Counted from the first letter of the stretch, positions 16,537 to 26,139 are shown. The stretch: DNA of 64,000 nucleotides from Arcanobacterium pluranimalium (GCF_016907845.1 NZ_JAFBCS010000001.1:1922001-1986000); one strand, 5' to 3'. Notes: a model not told the origin generated them from the sequence alone. Numbers and translations are program-made.

Positions 16537-18475
16537 GTTTGGTATTTCCGATACCTTTGATTTTGCCAAGCTCTTCAAGGTTGCGCGGTTTTTGAACCGC
16601 AATGTGCATGAGCGTTGAATCGTGGAAAATCACAAAGGCCGGTTTTCCTGCTGCTTCGCTCACTTTCTGCCGCCATTGCTTGAGTTCTTCAAAGAGCGCA
16701 AGATCTTGCGGATGCTCTTGAACGAAACTTTCTTGAATAGCTTTTGCCCGTTTACGCTTGGTCGTTGACGGAGAGGCAAGTTGTGGCCATTCGTCTTCCA
16801 AAAAACGCGAAATCTTCCGATTACTGCGGTTGCCATTTCCCTGAGCATAAGAAATATTTAATTCTTCTTGGGCGCGAGTAAGACCAACGTAGAGTAATCG
16901 GCGCTCTTCACTCACTTTTTCAGGTGAATTCGCTAAAGAGATCGGCATCAATCCTTCGCTCATACCGATGAGAAAAACTATTGGCCACTCTAATCCTTTT
17001 GCAGCATGAAGCGAAGATAGAGTTACTGAATTAACGGTAGGAACGTTCTGTAACTGCGATCGTTCTTCGAGTTCCAGCACAAAATCTTGAATCTTCGCTT
17101 GGCGGGCATTCCACATTTCTTCAGCTAGATTAAGTAATGCTCTGAGTGATTCCCACCGCTCTCGTGCAGCTCCCATCTGTTCAGGTGCTGTTGGTCGCCA
17201 GCCCATAGCCTTGAGGGTGCTTCCAACGACTTCTGGCAGTGGCAATTGTTCTTCAACGCGGGCAGCTGCACGCAATGCAACCATTGCCTCTCGAACTTCA
17301 CGTCGATTAAAAAACCGTTCCGAGCCTTTTAGTGCATAGGAAATTCCTGCTTGCGACAACGCATTTTCGATTGCAGCAGATTGAGCATTCGTCCGATAAA
17401 GCACAGCAATATCGCTCAGCTCGCGGCCCTCATGGCACAAACTCAATATTTTGCCTGCTACGTGAGCAGCTTCGTCGGCATCGTCGTCATATTTTGCGAA
17501 ATCAACCGGCCTACCTGATGGAAGCATGGAGTTGAGATAGACGGCTCCATTAAGTTGATCGCTCGAGATAGTTGAATTAGCTAACTCCACAATCTGCGGA
17601 GTAGACCGGTAATTGCGATTGAGCTTGACGACTTGCGCCTGCGGGAACTCTTTCGAAAACTCCGAAAGGTACGTCGATCGCGCGCCTGTGAAGGAGTAGA
17701 TCGTCTGTGAAACATCGCCAACTACGCATAAATCTTTACGATCCCCTAGCCATAATTGGAGAAGCCGATGCTGCATTGGAGAGACGTCCTGATATTCGTC
17801 CACCACAAAATGCCGGAACCGGTTTCGAATCCGACTCGTGATATCGCCACGGTCGCGCATAATACCGATAAGAATCAAAATTGCATCTTCAAAGTCGATG
17901 ATATTTCGTTCCTGCTTGACCTCTTCATAGACACTGATGAGCCGGGCAATATCTTCGGGCGACTGATCCGCAATATTGAGACGCCCCTGCGCAATCGCCT
18001 GCGCGGCGTAATCCTCAGGTGCAATCAAAGAAACCTTCGACCACTCAATTTCTTCGGTGAGGTCTTTTAGGCTCACTCGATCAGTTGGCATGCCCAACTG
18101 GGCGGCAGCTTGCGAAACAAAGGGCAATTTTTGCTCTCTAATTTCTGGCAAGCGCCCACCAATTGCATTTGGCCAAAAAAAGCGCAGTTGAAAAAGTGCA
18201 GCTGCATGAAAAGTCTGGGCTTCCACACGGGGAACACCTAAATCTCGCAAACGCCCCCGCATCTCTCCTGCTGCCCGACTGGTAAATGTTACAGCCAAGA
18301 CGTTGCGCGGATCGTAGACTCCTGAGTGAACTCCGTGCGCGATCCGATAAGTAATCGCCCGCGTTTTACCAGTTCCAGCGCCAGCCAGCACGCATAGCGG
18401 CCCATGAAGTGAGGTTGCAACGGCGCGCTGCTCGGGATCGAGATCGCGCAGTAATTCACCGTTATAGTCCACCAA
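16460..18475 (-). CDS. uvrD2: UvrD2-type superfamily 1 DNA helicase with HRDC domain
   Basis: A 671-residue ATP-dependent 3'-5' helicase-like protein acting in DNA repair. Walker A is GAGTGKTRAITYRI at about residues 33-46, motif II is VVDEYQDVSP, motif III region reads VVGDVSQTIYSFTGA, motif VI is LLYVGLTRAQEEL. The C-terminus has an HRDC-like domain (KPRNLEELGKIKGIGNTKL), as in mycobacterial UvrD2. Its pairing with a mycoredoxin gene on the opposite strand also matches that neighbourhood. The start at 18475 is 18 residues or so before the Q-motif region (LDPEQRAV). The 3' end overlaps the convergent ThiF-fold gene. Confidence 0.9.
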   Translation of the reverse strand: MVDYNGELLRDLDPEQRAVATSLHGPLCVLAGAGTGKTRAITYRIAHGVHSGVYDPRNVLAVTFTSRAAGEMRGRLRDLGVPRVEAQTFHAAALFQLRFFWPNAIGGRLPEIREQKLPFVSQAAAQLGMPTDRVSLKDLTEEIEWSKVSLIAPEDYAAQAIAQGRLNIADQSPEDIARLISVYEEVKQERNIIDFEDAILILIGIMRDRGDITSRIRNRFRHFVVDEYQDVSPMQHRLLQLWLGDRKDLCVVGDVSQTIYSFTGARSTYLSEFSKEFPQAQVVKLNRNYRSTPQIVELANSTISSDQLNGAVYLNSMLPSGRPVDFAKYDDDADEAAHVAGKILSLCHEGRELSDIAVLYRTNAQSAAIENALSQAGISYALKGSERFFNRREVREAMVALRAAARVEEQLPLPEVVGSTLKAMGWRPTAPEQMGAARERWESLRALLNLAEEMWNARQAKIQDFVLELEERSQLQNVPTVNSVTLSSLHAAKGLEWPIVFLIGMSEGLMPISLANSPEKVSEERRLLYVGLTRAQEELNISYAQGNGNRSNRKISRFLEDEWPQLASPSTTKRKRAKAIQESFVQEHPQDLALFEELKQWRQKVSEAAGKPAFVIFHDSTLMHIAVQKPRNLEELGKIKGIGNTKLTKYGLDLLAVVNPEVIGHRRSFEG

Positions 18476-18560
18476 TCAAGGCACCTCATTTTCGCAGTTC
18501 TTTATCTATATCGCATCGAAATCGGTATCACAGACCGAGAATTCAAAGTCAAACTCAAGT

Positions 18561-18601
18561 AATCACAATGCTATTGCGTCGAATCACAATGCCATTGCGT
18601 C
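18561..18601. repeat. Two 20-bp direct repeats in the uvrD2-mycoredoxin gap
   Basis: AATCACAATGCTATTGCGTC recurs 21 bp later with one mismatch. It lies between two divergent genes, so the pair could be a regulator-binding site, or a neutral duplication like others in this window. Confidence 0.65.
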
Positions 18602-18737
18602 ACTTTTCTCAAAGTTCTATCACAGTCTAGTGCGCAGTGAGCTTATTGAGCATCTTTGGCGTATCGAACAGGTGAAAAAATTTCGCTCCCAGCTTTGGAA
18701 CAAGGCCAGATACGCACATCGCAGTTAGCATATCAAT

Positions 18738-18995
18738 ATGGCTGAAGAACTCGTTACAATATATTCCACCACGTGGTGCGGTTACTGCAAAAACCTCAAA
18801 AAGCAGCTCGATGCCAAAGGTATCACCTATCGCGAGGTCAATATCGAAGAAGATGCCCAGGCAGCAGATCGCGTAGCCGAGGTTAATGGTGGCGATCGCA
18901 TCGTTCCTACAGTGGAGTTTTGGGATTCAACCACGCTCACGAATCCTCGTGCCGCAGAGGTTGAATCCAAACTGAGCGAGTATTCTGCCAACTAA
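18738..18995 (+). CDS. Mycoredoxin-1-like glutaredoxin
   Basis: An 85-residue thioredoxin-fold protein that reduces mycothiol mixed disulfides. The active site is WCGYC with Cys14 and Cys17, followed by the expected VNGGDRIVPTVEF loop containing the cis-Pro and by TLTNPRAAEVESKL. Length and motifs agree with mycobacterial Mrx1. It is divergent from the UvrD2-type helicase gene, the arrangement known from mycobacteria, and implies a mycothiol-using actinobacterium. Confidence 0.9.
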   Translation: MAEELVTIYSTTWCGYCKNLKKQLDAKGITYREVNIEEDAQAADRVAEVNGGDRIVPTVEFWDSTTLTNPRAAEVESKLSEYSAN

Positions 18996-19050
18996 GCCCT
19001 AGAATGAATCGCTATTGCGGTGCCAATTTACCCGCCGAGCACCGCTTGCT

Positions 19051-19189
19051 GGAAGTAACACCAGCTGGCCGGTAACGGGAAGTAACGCCAGCTGGTCGGC
19101 AATCCGCTTGCACCACACTAACACCGCGCTTGCACCACGCCGACACCTGTTAGCAGGTCTAGCACCTACTAACAGGCCTAGCACCTACT
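19051..19189. repeat. Three successive short direct duplications
   Basis: Three unrelated doublets follow each other between the mycoredoxin gene and mnmA: GGAAGTAACACCAGCTGG at 19051 and 19078, CGCTTGCACCAC at 19105 and 19127, and AGGTCTAGCACCTACT at 19155 and 19174, each with few mismatches. The last touches the mnmA stop. No gene is seen in the stretch, and the arms do not form a clear terminator. Confidence 0.6.
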
Positions 19190-20291
19190 GGTGGGTTTGA
19201 GCTACCAAAGCTCTGCCTAAGACTCGGTCATTGTGATATACCACAACTGATTGACCACGCGGCAAGCCACGAACCTCTTCGTGCAAGTCAATGTGCATGA
19301 CGTCGTCGTCTCTGCGAATCAGAGCCGGAATCTCGCGACCGTGCGCACGCACTTGAACGAAAGCCTCCACAGCGTCGTCGGAAATATCAGGCGCGAGCCA
19401 ATTCGCCTGCGTACCTGTAATTTTACGCACCGCAAGGAGCTCTTTCGGTCCGATCGTCACGGTATTGGTGCGCGCGTCGACGTCGATCACAAATTTGGGC
19501 TCTTTACCCTGCATTGAGCGATCTAACCCCAGGCCTTTACGCTGGCCAATCGTGTAGCCATAAATACCTGAATGCTCCCCGACCACATTGCCGTGTTCAT
19601 CGCGTATTTCCCCAGCTTGCTTCCCGAGGCGAGCTTCGATGAAGCCGCGAGTGTCGCCATCAGGAATAAAACAAATATCGTAAGAGTCCGGTTTCTCCCC
19701 TGTGCCCAAATTGCGGCGAATTGCCTCTTCACGAACTGCTTCTTTCGAGAGCGCATCACCAAGCGGAAAAAATGACCGCGCCAGCATATCAAGCCCCACC
19801 GCCGACAGCACATACGACTGATCTTTCGCCCGGTAACGTGCTCGATGCAGCTGGGCAAAACCGCTAGAAGACTGTTCAGCATGCGTCACGCTCGCATAAT
19901 GGCCACTAATAACGCCATCAAAACCATGCTCAGCAGCGAACTGATGCAAAACCACAAATTTCACATGCTCATTGCAATGCACACAAGGGTTCGGAGTGTG
20001 TCCCTGCTGGTACGCATCGAGAAAATAGTCCACTACCAGCTTGGAAAAAACCTCGGCATAGTCCCACGTCTGGAAGTCGATGCCTAACTTATCGGCCACC
20101 CGCGCAGCATCGAGCCGGTCGCGCGGATTCCCGCAACCTGCAATTGGACCATCTGGTACGACGTCGGAGGCCAGATTTGCGTGTAAAGCGAGGTACACGC
20201 CCGTCACGTCGTGCCCTTGTTCGACCATTCGCGCCGTCGCCACGGACGAATCAACACCACCAGACATTGCTGCAAGAATCTTCACCCTCAC
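19185..20291 (-). CDS. mnmA: tRNA-specific 2-thiouridylase MnmA
   Basis: Puts sulfur on U34 of tRNAs for Lys, Glu and Gln. The N-terminal PP-loop AAMSGGVDSSVATARM binds ATP. The two catalytic cysteines are visible in NPCVHCNEHVKF and in SYDICFIPDGDTRGF. The C-terminal barrel domain is complete, giving about 368 residues. The family normally begins a few residues before the PP-loop, so the GTG at 20291 (VRVKILAAMS) was chosen; GTG 20285 is also possible, and the frame is open to 20402. No clear ribosome-binding site precedes either GTG. Divergent from glgX. Confidence 0.92.
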   Translation of the reverse strand: MRVKILAAMSGGVDSSVATARMVEQGHDVTGVYLALHANLASDVVPDGPIAGCGNPRDRLDAARVADKLGIDFQTWDYAEVFSKLVVDYFLDAYQQGHTPNPCVHCNEHVKFVVLHQFAAEHGFDGVISGHYASVTHAEQSSSGFAQLHRARYRAKDQSYVLSAVGLDMLARSFFPLGDALSKEAVREEAIRRNLGTGEKPDSYDICFIPDGDTRGFIEARLGKQAGEIRDEHGNVVGEHSGIYGYTIGQRKGLGLDRSMQGKEPKFVIDVDARTNTVTIGPKELLAVRKITGTQANWLAPDISDDAVEAFVQVRAHGREIPALIRRDDDVMHIDLHEEVRGLPRGQSVVVYHNDRVLGRALVAQTHQ

Positions 20292-20440
20292 AGTGTAAAG
20301 GCTCAAGGCAATCAATACAGTCCATGATGGTGCAGATCGGCTCACACTCGTATTGCTCATGCCGTCCCGAGCCTCCACAAACTGCAACGTGACACTCCCC
20401 ATGAGCTCAAAATTTCGGAAAATTTCCTAAAACTGCCACA

Positions 20441-22669
20441 ATGTTATGCGTGACTTCACCGATTCCTCCCCAGTCCGCGTCGCACTTCGTCGATTACGAA
20501 GCGCCGCTGAGCGAAAAGCCGCGCGCGCAAGTTTCTCACTTCGGAGTGCAGCTTGTGGACGGCGGAGCGGATATTTGCGTACACGCTGGGCATGCGAATC
20601 GGGTCGATGTCTGTTTTTTCAACCGCGTTGGCGACGATCTACATGAAAGACGCTTCACGCTTCACCGCACGTTGCACGGAAATTGGCAAGGCTATGTACC
20701 GGGTATCGAAGCTGGTCAAGCCTACGGTTTTCGAGTGTATGGCCGCTGGGACCCCGAAGCTGGAATGCGCCACAATCCGGCAAAAGTCCTGCTTGATCCT
20801 TATGCGCGCGCACTTGCGCAAAATCCACAACTCCATGAAGCACTCTTTGCACACGACGTCGATGAAAACTTGGCAGCATTGCCAAATCAGGCTGCGAATA
20901 CCTTAGATTCTGCACCTTACGCGGCCTTGGGAATGGTCACGCAAGACGAGTACCATCCCATTCGCCACCCGCACGTACCTTGGGATCAAACAGTCATCTA
21001 CGAAGCTCATGTAGTTGGGCTCACCCGCCGTTTGCCGAATATTCCCGAGCATCTGCGCGGAACTTATGCCGGCGTCGCTCACCCCGAAACGATCGCATAT
21101 CTGAAAAACCTGGGCGTGACTACCATCGAGCTACTACCCATCCACGCAAAGTTTTCAGAACCTTTCCTCACGCTCAAAGGCCTTGAAAACTATTGGGGTT
21201 ACAATACACTCTCCTATTTTGCACCTGAACCAAGCTACGCGACCGAAGCGAATCGCCAAGCAGGACCATCTGGCGTGATTAACGAGGTCAAAGGCATGGT
21301 TTCGCTTCTGCACGACGCCGGCATCGAAGTCGTGCTCGACGTCGTCTACAATCACACCTGCGAAGCAGGCATCACCGGCCCCACGTTGAGCTGGCGAGGC
21401 ATCGACTCTACCGCCTATTATCGCCATGATTCACGTCAACCTGGCCAGTTTAAAGACACCACCGGTTGCGGGAATTCATTTGATTTCCGACGGCAGGCGG
21501 TTGTGCAGCTTACGCTCGATTCCCTGCGCTATTGGGTGGAGTGCATCGGCGTAGACGGTTTCCGTTTCGATCTTGCTGCGACGCTGAGCCGCGAAGGCGA
21601 TACGTTCAACCGCAACCACCCCCTGTACGTCGCGATGGCAACTGATCCGGTTTTACGCTCAGTCAAACTGATCAACGAGCCTTGGGATTTGGGGATCAAC
21701 GGCTGGCAGACGGGGAATTTTCCCTCCCCTACCGCCGACTGGAATGACCGCTTCCGCGATACGCTACGGTCATTTTGGCTACGCGAGCCAGCTGCGATCC
21801 AAGCTGGCGGCAGCGGCTGCGACCTGCGCGATATCGCTACTCGACTCTCTGGATCAGCTGATCTCTTCGGCCACGGCAGAATTCCGGGCGGGCGCGGTAT
21901 CCACTCCTCGATCAATTTCATCACTGCACACGACGGTTTCACAGCGCGCGACCTCGTGTCTTACAACGACAAACACAACGAAGCGAACCTTGAAGAAAAT
22001 CGCGACGGCACCACGAATAATCTCTCGTGGAATCACGGTTTCGAAGGTGACGACGGCGTTGCGGAAACGTCACCGATCGCCGTCGCCCGACGTCGTTCCA
22101 TCCGTAACCTGCTCGGAAGTCTCCTGCTCAGCGCGGGCACTCCGATGCTCAACGCAGGCGATGAAGTATTGCACACCCAATACGGCAACAATAATGCTTA
22201 CTGCCAAAACTCAGACATATCCTGGATGAGCTGGGAATCTACGCAAGATTCACGCAATCTCTACGATACGGTTTCTTATCTCAATTCTTTGCGGCGCGAC
22301 CATCAAGTGCTGCGTCCAACCAGTTTCTACACGGGTGAGATCAGCGAAAATGATTCGATTCGGGATCTGGAGTGGTTTGACGCAACCGGTATGCCGATGG
22401 CCGACTACAAGTGGTTTGACGCAAACATTCGCACTCTGCAAATGTTGCGTTCCGGCGCGGGAGACGACGTCGACGCACTGATCGTTATTAACGGGTCCAC
22501 CGATGACGTTTGCGTTACTCTACCACGTCGGCGCGGGCACGACTACGAATTGGTCTGGGATTCTACCTGGGAATATCCAACACAGACCCACAGCATAATG
22601 CCTGCGCAATCGGCAACGCAGATGCTTTCGCTCTCCATGCGGCTCTATTTCACACTGCCACATAACTGA
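20441..22669 (+). CDS. glgX: Glycogen debranching enzyme GlgX
   Basis: A 742-residue GH13 isoamylase-type enzyme that hydrolyses alpha-1,6 branches, usually of phosphorylase-limited glycogen. An N-terminal carbohydrate-binding (CBM48-like) region is followed by the barrel with VVLDVVYNHTCE, the nucleophile Asp in DGFRFDLAATL, the acid/base Glu in KLINEPWDLG and the third Asp in FITAHDGFTARDLV. Loop NHGFEGDDG is typical of GlgX. The start ATG at 20441 lacks a strong ribosome-binding site. It is separate from the main glycogen cluster, about 5 kb before the PTS genes, but works with GlgP in glycogen breakdown. Confidence 0.92.
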   Translation: MLCVTSPIPPQSASHFVDYEAPLSEKPRAQVSHFGVQLVDGGADICVHAGHANRVDVCFFNRVGDDLHERRFTLHRTLHGNWQGYVPGIEAGQAYGFRVYGRWDPEAGMRHNPAKVLLDPYARALAQNPQLHEALFAHDVDENLAALPNQAANTLDSAPYAALGMVTQDEYHPIRHPHVPWDQTVIYEAHVVGLTRRLPNIPEHLRGTYAGVAHPETIAYLKNLGVTTIELLPIHAKFSEPFLTLKGLENYWGYNTLSYFAPEPSYATEANRQAGPSGVINEVKGMVSLLHDAGIEVVLDVVYNHTCEAGITGPTLSWRGIDSTAYYRHDSRQPGQFKDTTGCGNSFDFRRQAVVQLTLDSLRYWVECIGVDGFRFDLAATLSREGDTFNRNHPLYVAMATDPVLRSVKLINEPWDLGINGWQTGNFPSPTADWNDRFRDTLRSFWLREPAAIQAGGSGCDLRDIATRLSGSADLFGHGRIPGGRGIHSSINFITAHDGFTARDLVSYNDKHNEANLEENRDGTTNNLSWNHGFEGDDGVAETSPIAVARRRSIRNLLGSLLLSAGTPMLNAGDEVLHTQYGNNNAYCQNSDISWMSWESTQDSRNLYDTVSYLNSLRRDHQVLRPTSFYTGEISENDSIRDLEWFDATGMPMADYKWFDANIRTLQMLRSGAGDDVDALIVINGSTDDVCVTLPRRRGHDYELVWDSTWEYPTQTHSIMPAQSATQMLSLSMRLYFTLPHN

Positions 22670-22770
22670 ACAACTGAACCGCTTCCCCAACAGGGCTTGC
22701 GCTATCGGTGCAGATTTTCACACTAGTGCTTTATCCCGGTAGGATATTTTCAGAGTAAAAGGAAGAGGAA

Positions 22771-23877
22771 ATGACTTCACATAACGTTCAAGATGCCCTA
22801 GAAAATGCCACCTCCGATGCTTCATTAGCACGCGCACGGGAAGTAAGCGCAAAAATTAAAGAAGCAATTGCCAAGGATCCCAGCGAGTTTCGGGTACTCA
22901 CTGGAGATCGCCCCACCGGCAATCTGCATATTGGACACTACTTCGGATCGCTTCGCAACCGGGTTGAGCTGCAGAAAAAAGGTGTTGACACCTGGCTACT
23001 GATAGCCGACTATCAGGTGATCACTGACCGCGACGGCGTCGGACCAATCAAAGACCGCGTGTATTCTTTGCTTACGGATTATTTGGCAATCGGTATGGAT
23101 CCGCAGCGCACGACTTTCTTTGCGCATTCTCAGATCCCTGAACTCAACGAGCTCATGTTGCCTTTCCTCTCTTTGGTAACCGATGCTGAACTGCGACGCA
23201 ATCCAACGGTTAAAGCGGAGTTAGATGCCACCAACGGCCGGCCCATGTCCGGTTTGTTACTCACTTATCCGGTGCATCAGGCCGCAGATATTCTGTTCTG
23301 CAAGGCCAATATTGTGCCGGTCGGTAAAGATCAGCTCCCTCATCTAGAGCAGGCTCGGGTTATCGCCGATAGATTCGAGGCGCGCTACGGCTTGGCGTCT
23401 TCTGGAAAGTCTGTGTTCCCGCGCCCGCAGGCTCTGCTATCTGAGGCAGAGAGTGTGCTTGGTTTAGACGGCACGAAGATGAGTAAATCGCGTGGTAATA
23501 CCATTGAATTGGGAATGACGGCCGATGAAACTGCCAAGCGCATCAAGAAAGCTGTGACTGATTCGGACCGCCACATCACTTTTGATCCTGTCAATCGCCC
23601 AGAAGTGTCGAATCTATTGCTTCTCGCCGCGCTTGCCACAAATGGTGATCCGCATGAGATTGCGGCTGAGATCGGCGATGGCGGCGGCGGCACTTTGAAG
23701 AATGTGGTCACTGAAGCATTGAATGAGCACCTGGCTCCAATCCGCGCAAAACGTCTTGAATTGGCGCAAGACCCTGCTTATTTGGCTGAGGTTCTTCACG
23801 CTGGCATCGCGCGTGCTCGTGAGCAGGCGCAGGCCACGTTGCGTGAAGTGCACGAAGCGATCAATATGGTTTACTGA
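22771..23877 (+). CDS. trpS: Tryptophanyl-tRNA synthetase
   Basis: A 368-residue class I synthetase charging tRNA-Trp. The HIGH signature is in TGNLHIGHYFGSL and the KMSKS signature in GTKMSKSRGNTIELG. GRPMSGLLLTYPVHQAAD is the conserved substrate-binding region. GGAAGAGGAA lies just before the ATG at 22771. An extended N-terminal stretch of about 40 residues precedes the catalytic domain. A long hairpin element separates it from the convergent ROK gene. Confidence 0.95.
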   Translation: MTSHNVQDALENATSDASLARAREVSAKIKEAIAKDPSEFRVLTGDRPTGNLHIGHYFGSLRNRVELQKKGVDTWLLIADYQVITDRDGVGPIKDRVYSLLTDYLAIGMDPQRTTFFAHSQIPELNELMLPFLSLVTDAELRRNPTVKAELDATNGRPMSGLLLTYPVHQAADILFCKANIVPVGKDQLPHLEQARVIADRFEARYGLASSGKSVFPRPQALLSEAESVLGLDGTKMSKSRGNTIELGMTADETAKRIKKAVTDSDRHITFDPVNRPEVSNLLLLAALATNGDPHEIAAEIGDGGGGTLKNVVTEALNEHLAPIRAKRLELAQDPAYLAEVLHAGIARAREQAQATLREVHEAINMVY

Positions 23878-23892
23878 GCGAGCAAGCTAAAC

Positions 23893-23954
23893 TTTTGGGG
23901 CGTTTTTGGCAACATCTCGATATACGTAGAGATGTTGCCAAAAACGCCCCAAAA
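23893..23954. terminator. Long hairpin between trpS and the ROK gene (copy 1 of a repeat)
   Basis: Perfect 26-bp arms (23893-23918 and 23929-23954) with a 10-nt loop. The outer part TTTTGGGGCGTTTTTGGCAA is shared with another hairpin at 43693-43759. It lies between convergent genes, so it could stop both transcripts, but no T-run follows in either direction. U-less hairpin terminators have been reported in actinobacteria. Confidence 0.7.
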
Positions 23955-23969
23955 CTTGATTCATTGTGT

Positions 23970-25205
23970 CTATCTGCGCGTGATCGCTGTGGCGTTTAGT
24001 CGCGATTGCGGCTTTTCTCCACCAGCATCGGCATCGCTGAGGATTTTTTCCAAGTTTTCTGCGGAAAAAAGTGCATCCAGCGCGCTCATTCCGGCGCCAA
24101 TGAGACCGCCTTCATTAGTGAGCTGTGCAGGGGTGATAGTGACGGATTTTCGAATCATCCGTGGCACGCCGTCTCCCGCGCTATCTCGAATTCCTTGATA
24201 AATAAGATCAGAATACGCAGTGAGGTTGCCACCAACCACTACTACCCCTGGGTTGAGCATCGCGATCATGGGTGCGATAGCCGAACCTATTTTCACACCT
24301 GAAGCGTAGAGTTCGTCGCGCACAAGTGAATTTCCGGCGACGGCGAGATCCATGATTTCCACCGAAGAACGAGCATCGACTCCTTGCCAGACAAGCGAGG
24401 ACGCGATTGCCCTACCGCCGGCAACAGCTTCTAAGCAGTCGTCGTGCCCACGCACACACGGGTGCCGCTCGGCTCCGCGAGCACGCGCCCCAATTTGCCG
24501 CACATGTCCTATTTCGAATGCGCCGCCGTCTTCACCTCGCAAAGGATCGCCGTCGTAAACGACCGAGCAGCCAATACCCATGCCTACCTTGACGAACATA
24601 AGCATACGAGTATCTGGATGCTTGAGGCGCTGTTCGGCCAAGCCCATGAAGTCCACGTCGTGTCCGACGACGAATGGTCCCTTAGTAAATCCGCCGAGTT
24701 CTTTGCGCACATCGAAGTGATCCCACTGCTTATGCCTATTAGACACATATGGTTCGTCCGTTTTGGGATTAAATGGGACTGGAAGCCCTACGGCCATGGC
24801 TCTAATCGGCGTCTTGGAGCTGGAGCGAAAGCGTGAAAATATATCGAAGATTTCTCTACAGGCCTCCGTGGGCGATTCAAAAGCTGGGAGTTCCGTTCCG
24901 GAACTATCCTCCAGCTCACCGCGCATATTCATGATTCCAGCACGCACAAAAGATGTGCCTACATCTGCCACCAGAATCCGACCAAAAGAATTATTCAGGC
25001 AGTATCGACGCGCCGGGCGTCCACCTGTTTCTCGTTGTTCGTGCGCCACTGTCACCAAACCGGCGTCTTCAAGACTTCCGAGCCACTCATGAACGGTCAC
25101 TCGCGACATACCGGTATTTTCGGTCAATTCAGCCTGAGTTGCCGCACCCTGCCGCAAAAGAGAAACAATAGCACTTACTGGCGATGTTTTTGCACCAACG
25201 ACCAT
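23970..25205 (-). CDS. ROK family transcriptional repressor
   Basis: About 411 residues. A winged helix-turn-helix (QAELTENTGMSRVTVHEWL) precedes a ROK sugar-kinase-like domain with VADVGTSFVRAGI (ATP-site motif), GAFEIGHV and the zinc loop. The loop reads CVRGHDDCLE where the family has CxCGxxGCxE, so one zinc cysteine is replaced by Arg. The ATG at 25205 has GGAGAGCAGG upstream. It is divergent from an ascorbate-type PTS operon and probably controls it by binding the inverted repeat between them. The effector is probably a sugar or sugar phosphate, but is unknown. Confidence 0.85.
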   Translation of the reverse strand: MVVGAKTSPVSAIVSLLRQGAATQAELTENTGMSRVTVHEWLGSLEDAGLVTVAHEQRETGGRPARRYCLNNSFGRILVADVGTSFVRAGIMNMRGELEDSSGTELPAFESPTEACREIFDIFSRFRSSSKTPIRAMAVGLPVPFNPKTDEPYVSNRHKQWDHFDVRKELGGFTKGPFVVGHDVDFMGLAEQRLKHPDTRMLMFVKVGMGIGCSVVYDGDPLRGEDGGAFEIGHVRQIGARARGAERHPCVRGHDDCLEAVAGGRAIASSLVWQGVDARSSVEIMDLAVAGNSLVRDELYASGVKIGSAIAPMIAMLNPGVVVVGGNLTAYSDLIYQGIRDSAGDGVPRMIRKSVTITPAQLTNEGGLIGAGMSALDALFSAENLEKILSDADAGGEKPQSRLNATAITRR

Positions 25206-25301
25206 GTTTGACCTGCTCTCCGAGAGGGTGGGTAAGAATATCGAACCACAGCGTTCACTTTTGCCCATTCTACCGTCACAAATTAGTAGTGAATCAACTT
25301 G

Positions 25302-25327
25302 ACTTTTGTAAAGGACTGTACAAAAGT
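25302..25327. promoter_or_regulatory. Inverted repeat operator candidate between ROK and PTS genes
   Basis: ACTTTTGTA, 8 bp, then TACAAAAGT, a perfect 9-bp inverted repeat. On the minus strand it contains TTTACA, and 18 bp later TACTAA, a plausible promoter for the ROK gene. On the plus strand it overlaps TTGACT at 25299, but I find no well-spaced -10 box. Binding here could shut both directions. Confidence 0.5.
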
Positions 25328-25399
25328 ATGGCATGTGAGAGGAAAAACGTATTTTTGCTCATATCACATTCCATCTCAACGTCGAGATTCGAGGTAACA

Positions 25400-25873
25400 A
25401 TGCCTGATTCAACGTCCCTGCTAGAACTGATGCCAGCCCAAGCGATGAGCGTCGGTGTGCACGTCAACACGTGGCAAGAAGCTATCGAAGCGGCTGGCAA
25501 GGGTCTAATTGCCGGTGGAATCACCACTAGTGATTACATCGACGAAATGATCCAAACAGTCAATACTCTCGGCCCTTACATAGTCATTGCTCCTGGTTTT
25601 GCACTGGCACACTCACGCCCATCCCCCTCAGTAAAAACGACGGGACTATCGTGGGTCACCCTCGCCCAACCAGTGGAATTCGGCTCAAAGCGCAACGATC
25701 CAGTGAACGTTGTTGTAGGACTCGCCGCACTCGATCACGACGCACATATCGTTGCGATGTCACAGCTAGCACGCTTAATCGCGGATAAGTCACGCTTCGC
25801 ACAACTCAGCTCTCTGACCAGCGTAGACGCTGTTCGAGAAGCTATCGAATCCTATGAAAGGAATGCCCAGTGA
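25400..25873 (+). CDS. PTS IIA component, ascorbate type
   Basis: A 157-residue cytoplasmic phosphocarrier that passes phosphate from HPr to IIB. The segment PGFALAHSRPS holds the phosphorylated His, as in UlaC-type IIA proteins. The ATG at 25400 was chosen because GAGGT precedes it; the upstream frame is open to 25184 but passes through the operator. The stop overlaps the GTG start of the IIB gene (GTGA), indicating coupled translation. The substrate is not shown by the sequence. No ascorbate catabolic genes (ulaD, ulaE, ulaF) follow, so the sugar may be something else. Confidence 0.85.
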   Translation: MPDSTSLLELMPAQAMSVGVHVNTWQEAIEAAGKGLIAGGITTSDYIDEMIQTVNTLGPYIVIAPGFALAHSRPSPSVKTTGLSWVTLAQPVEFGSKRNDPVNVVVGLAALDHDAHIVAMSQLARLIADKSRFAQLSSLTSVDAVREAIESYERNAQ

Positions 25874-26139
25874 AAATCCTCGCCGTATGCGGAATGGGAA
25901 TTGGTACATCCATCATTCTAAAAATGAACATCGACTCAGCACTTACTGAACTCAATATCGACGCCGATACCGAAGCCTCCGACATCTCGTCGGCTCGTGG
26001 CGCAGCTGCCACAGCAGACCTCGTGCTCACCTCAGAGGAACTCGTAGAACAACTCGGAGAAGTCGGAACTCCCATCGAAATAATCAACGATTTCACCGAT
26101 ATCGACGAGATCAAATCAGCAATTTCACGGCACTTTTAG
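25870..26139 (+). CDS. PTS IIB component, ascorbate type
   Basis: An 89-residue protein with the phosphorylated Cys8 in the loop CGMGIGTSIILKM, typical of lactate/ascorbate-group IIB proteins. It starts with GTG overlapping the stop of the IIA gene. Phosphate received from IIA goes to the sugar being transported by the IIC protein encoded 30 bp downstream. Confidence 0.88.
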   Translation: MKILAVCGMGIGTSIILKMNIDSALTELNIDADTEASDISSARGAAATADLVLTSEELVEQLGEVGTPIEIINDFTDIDEIKSAISRHF

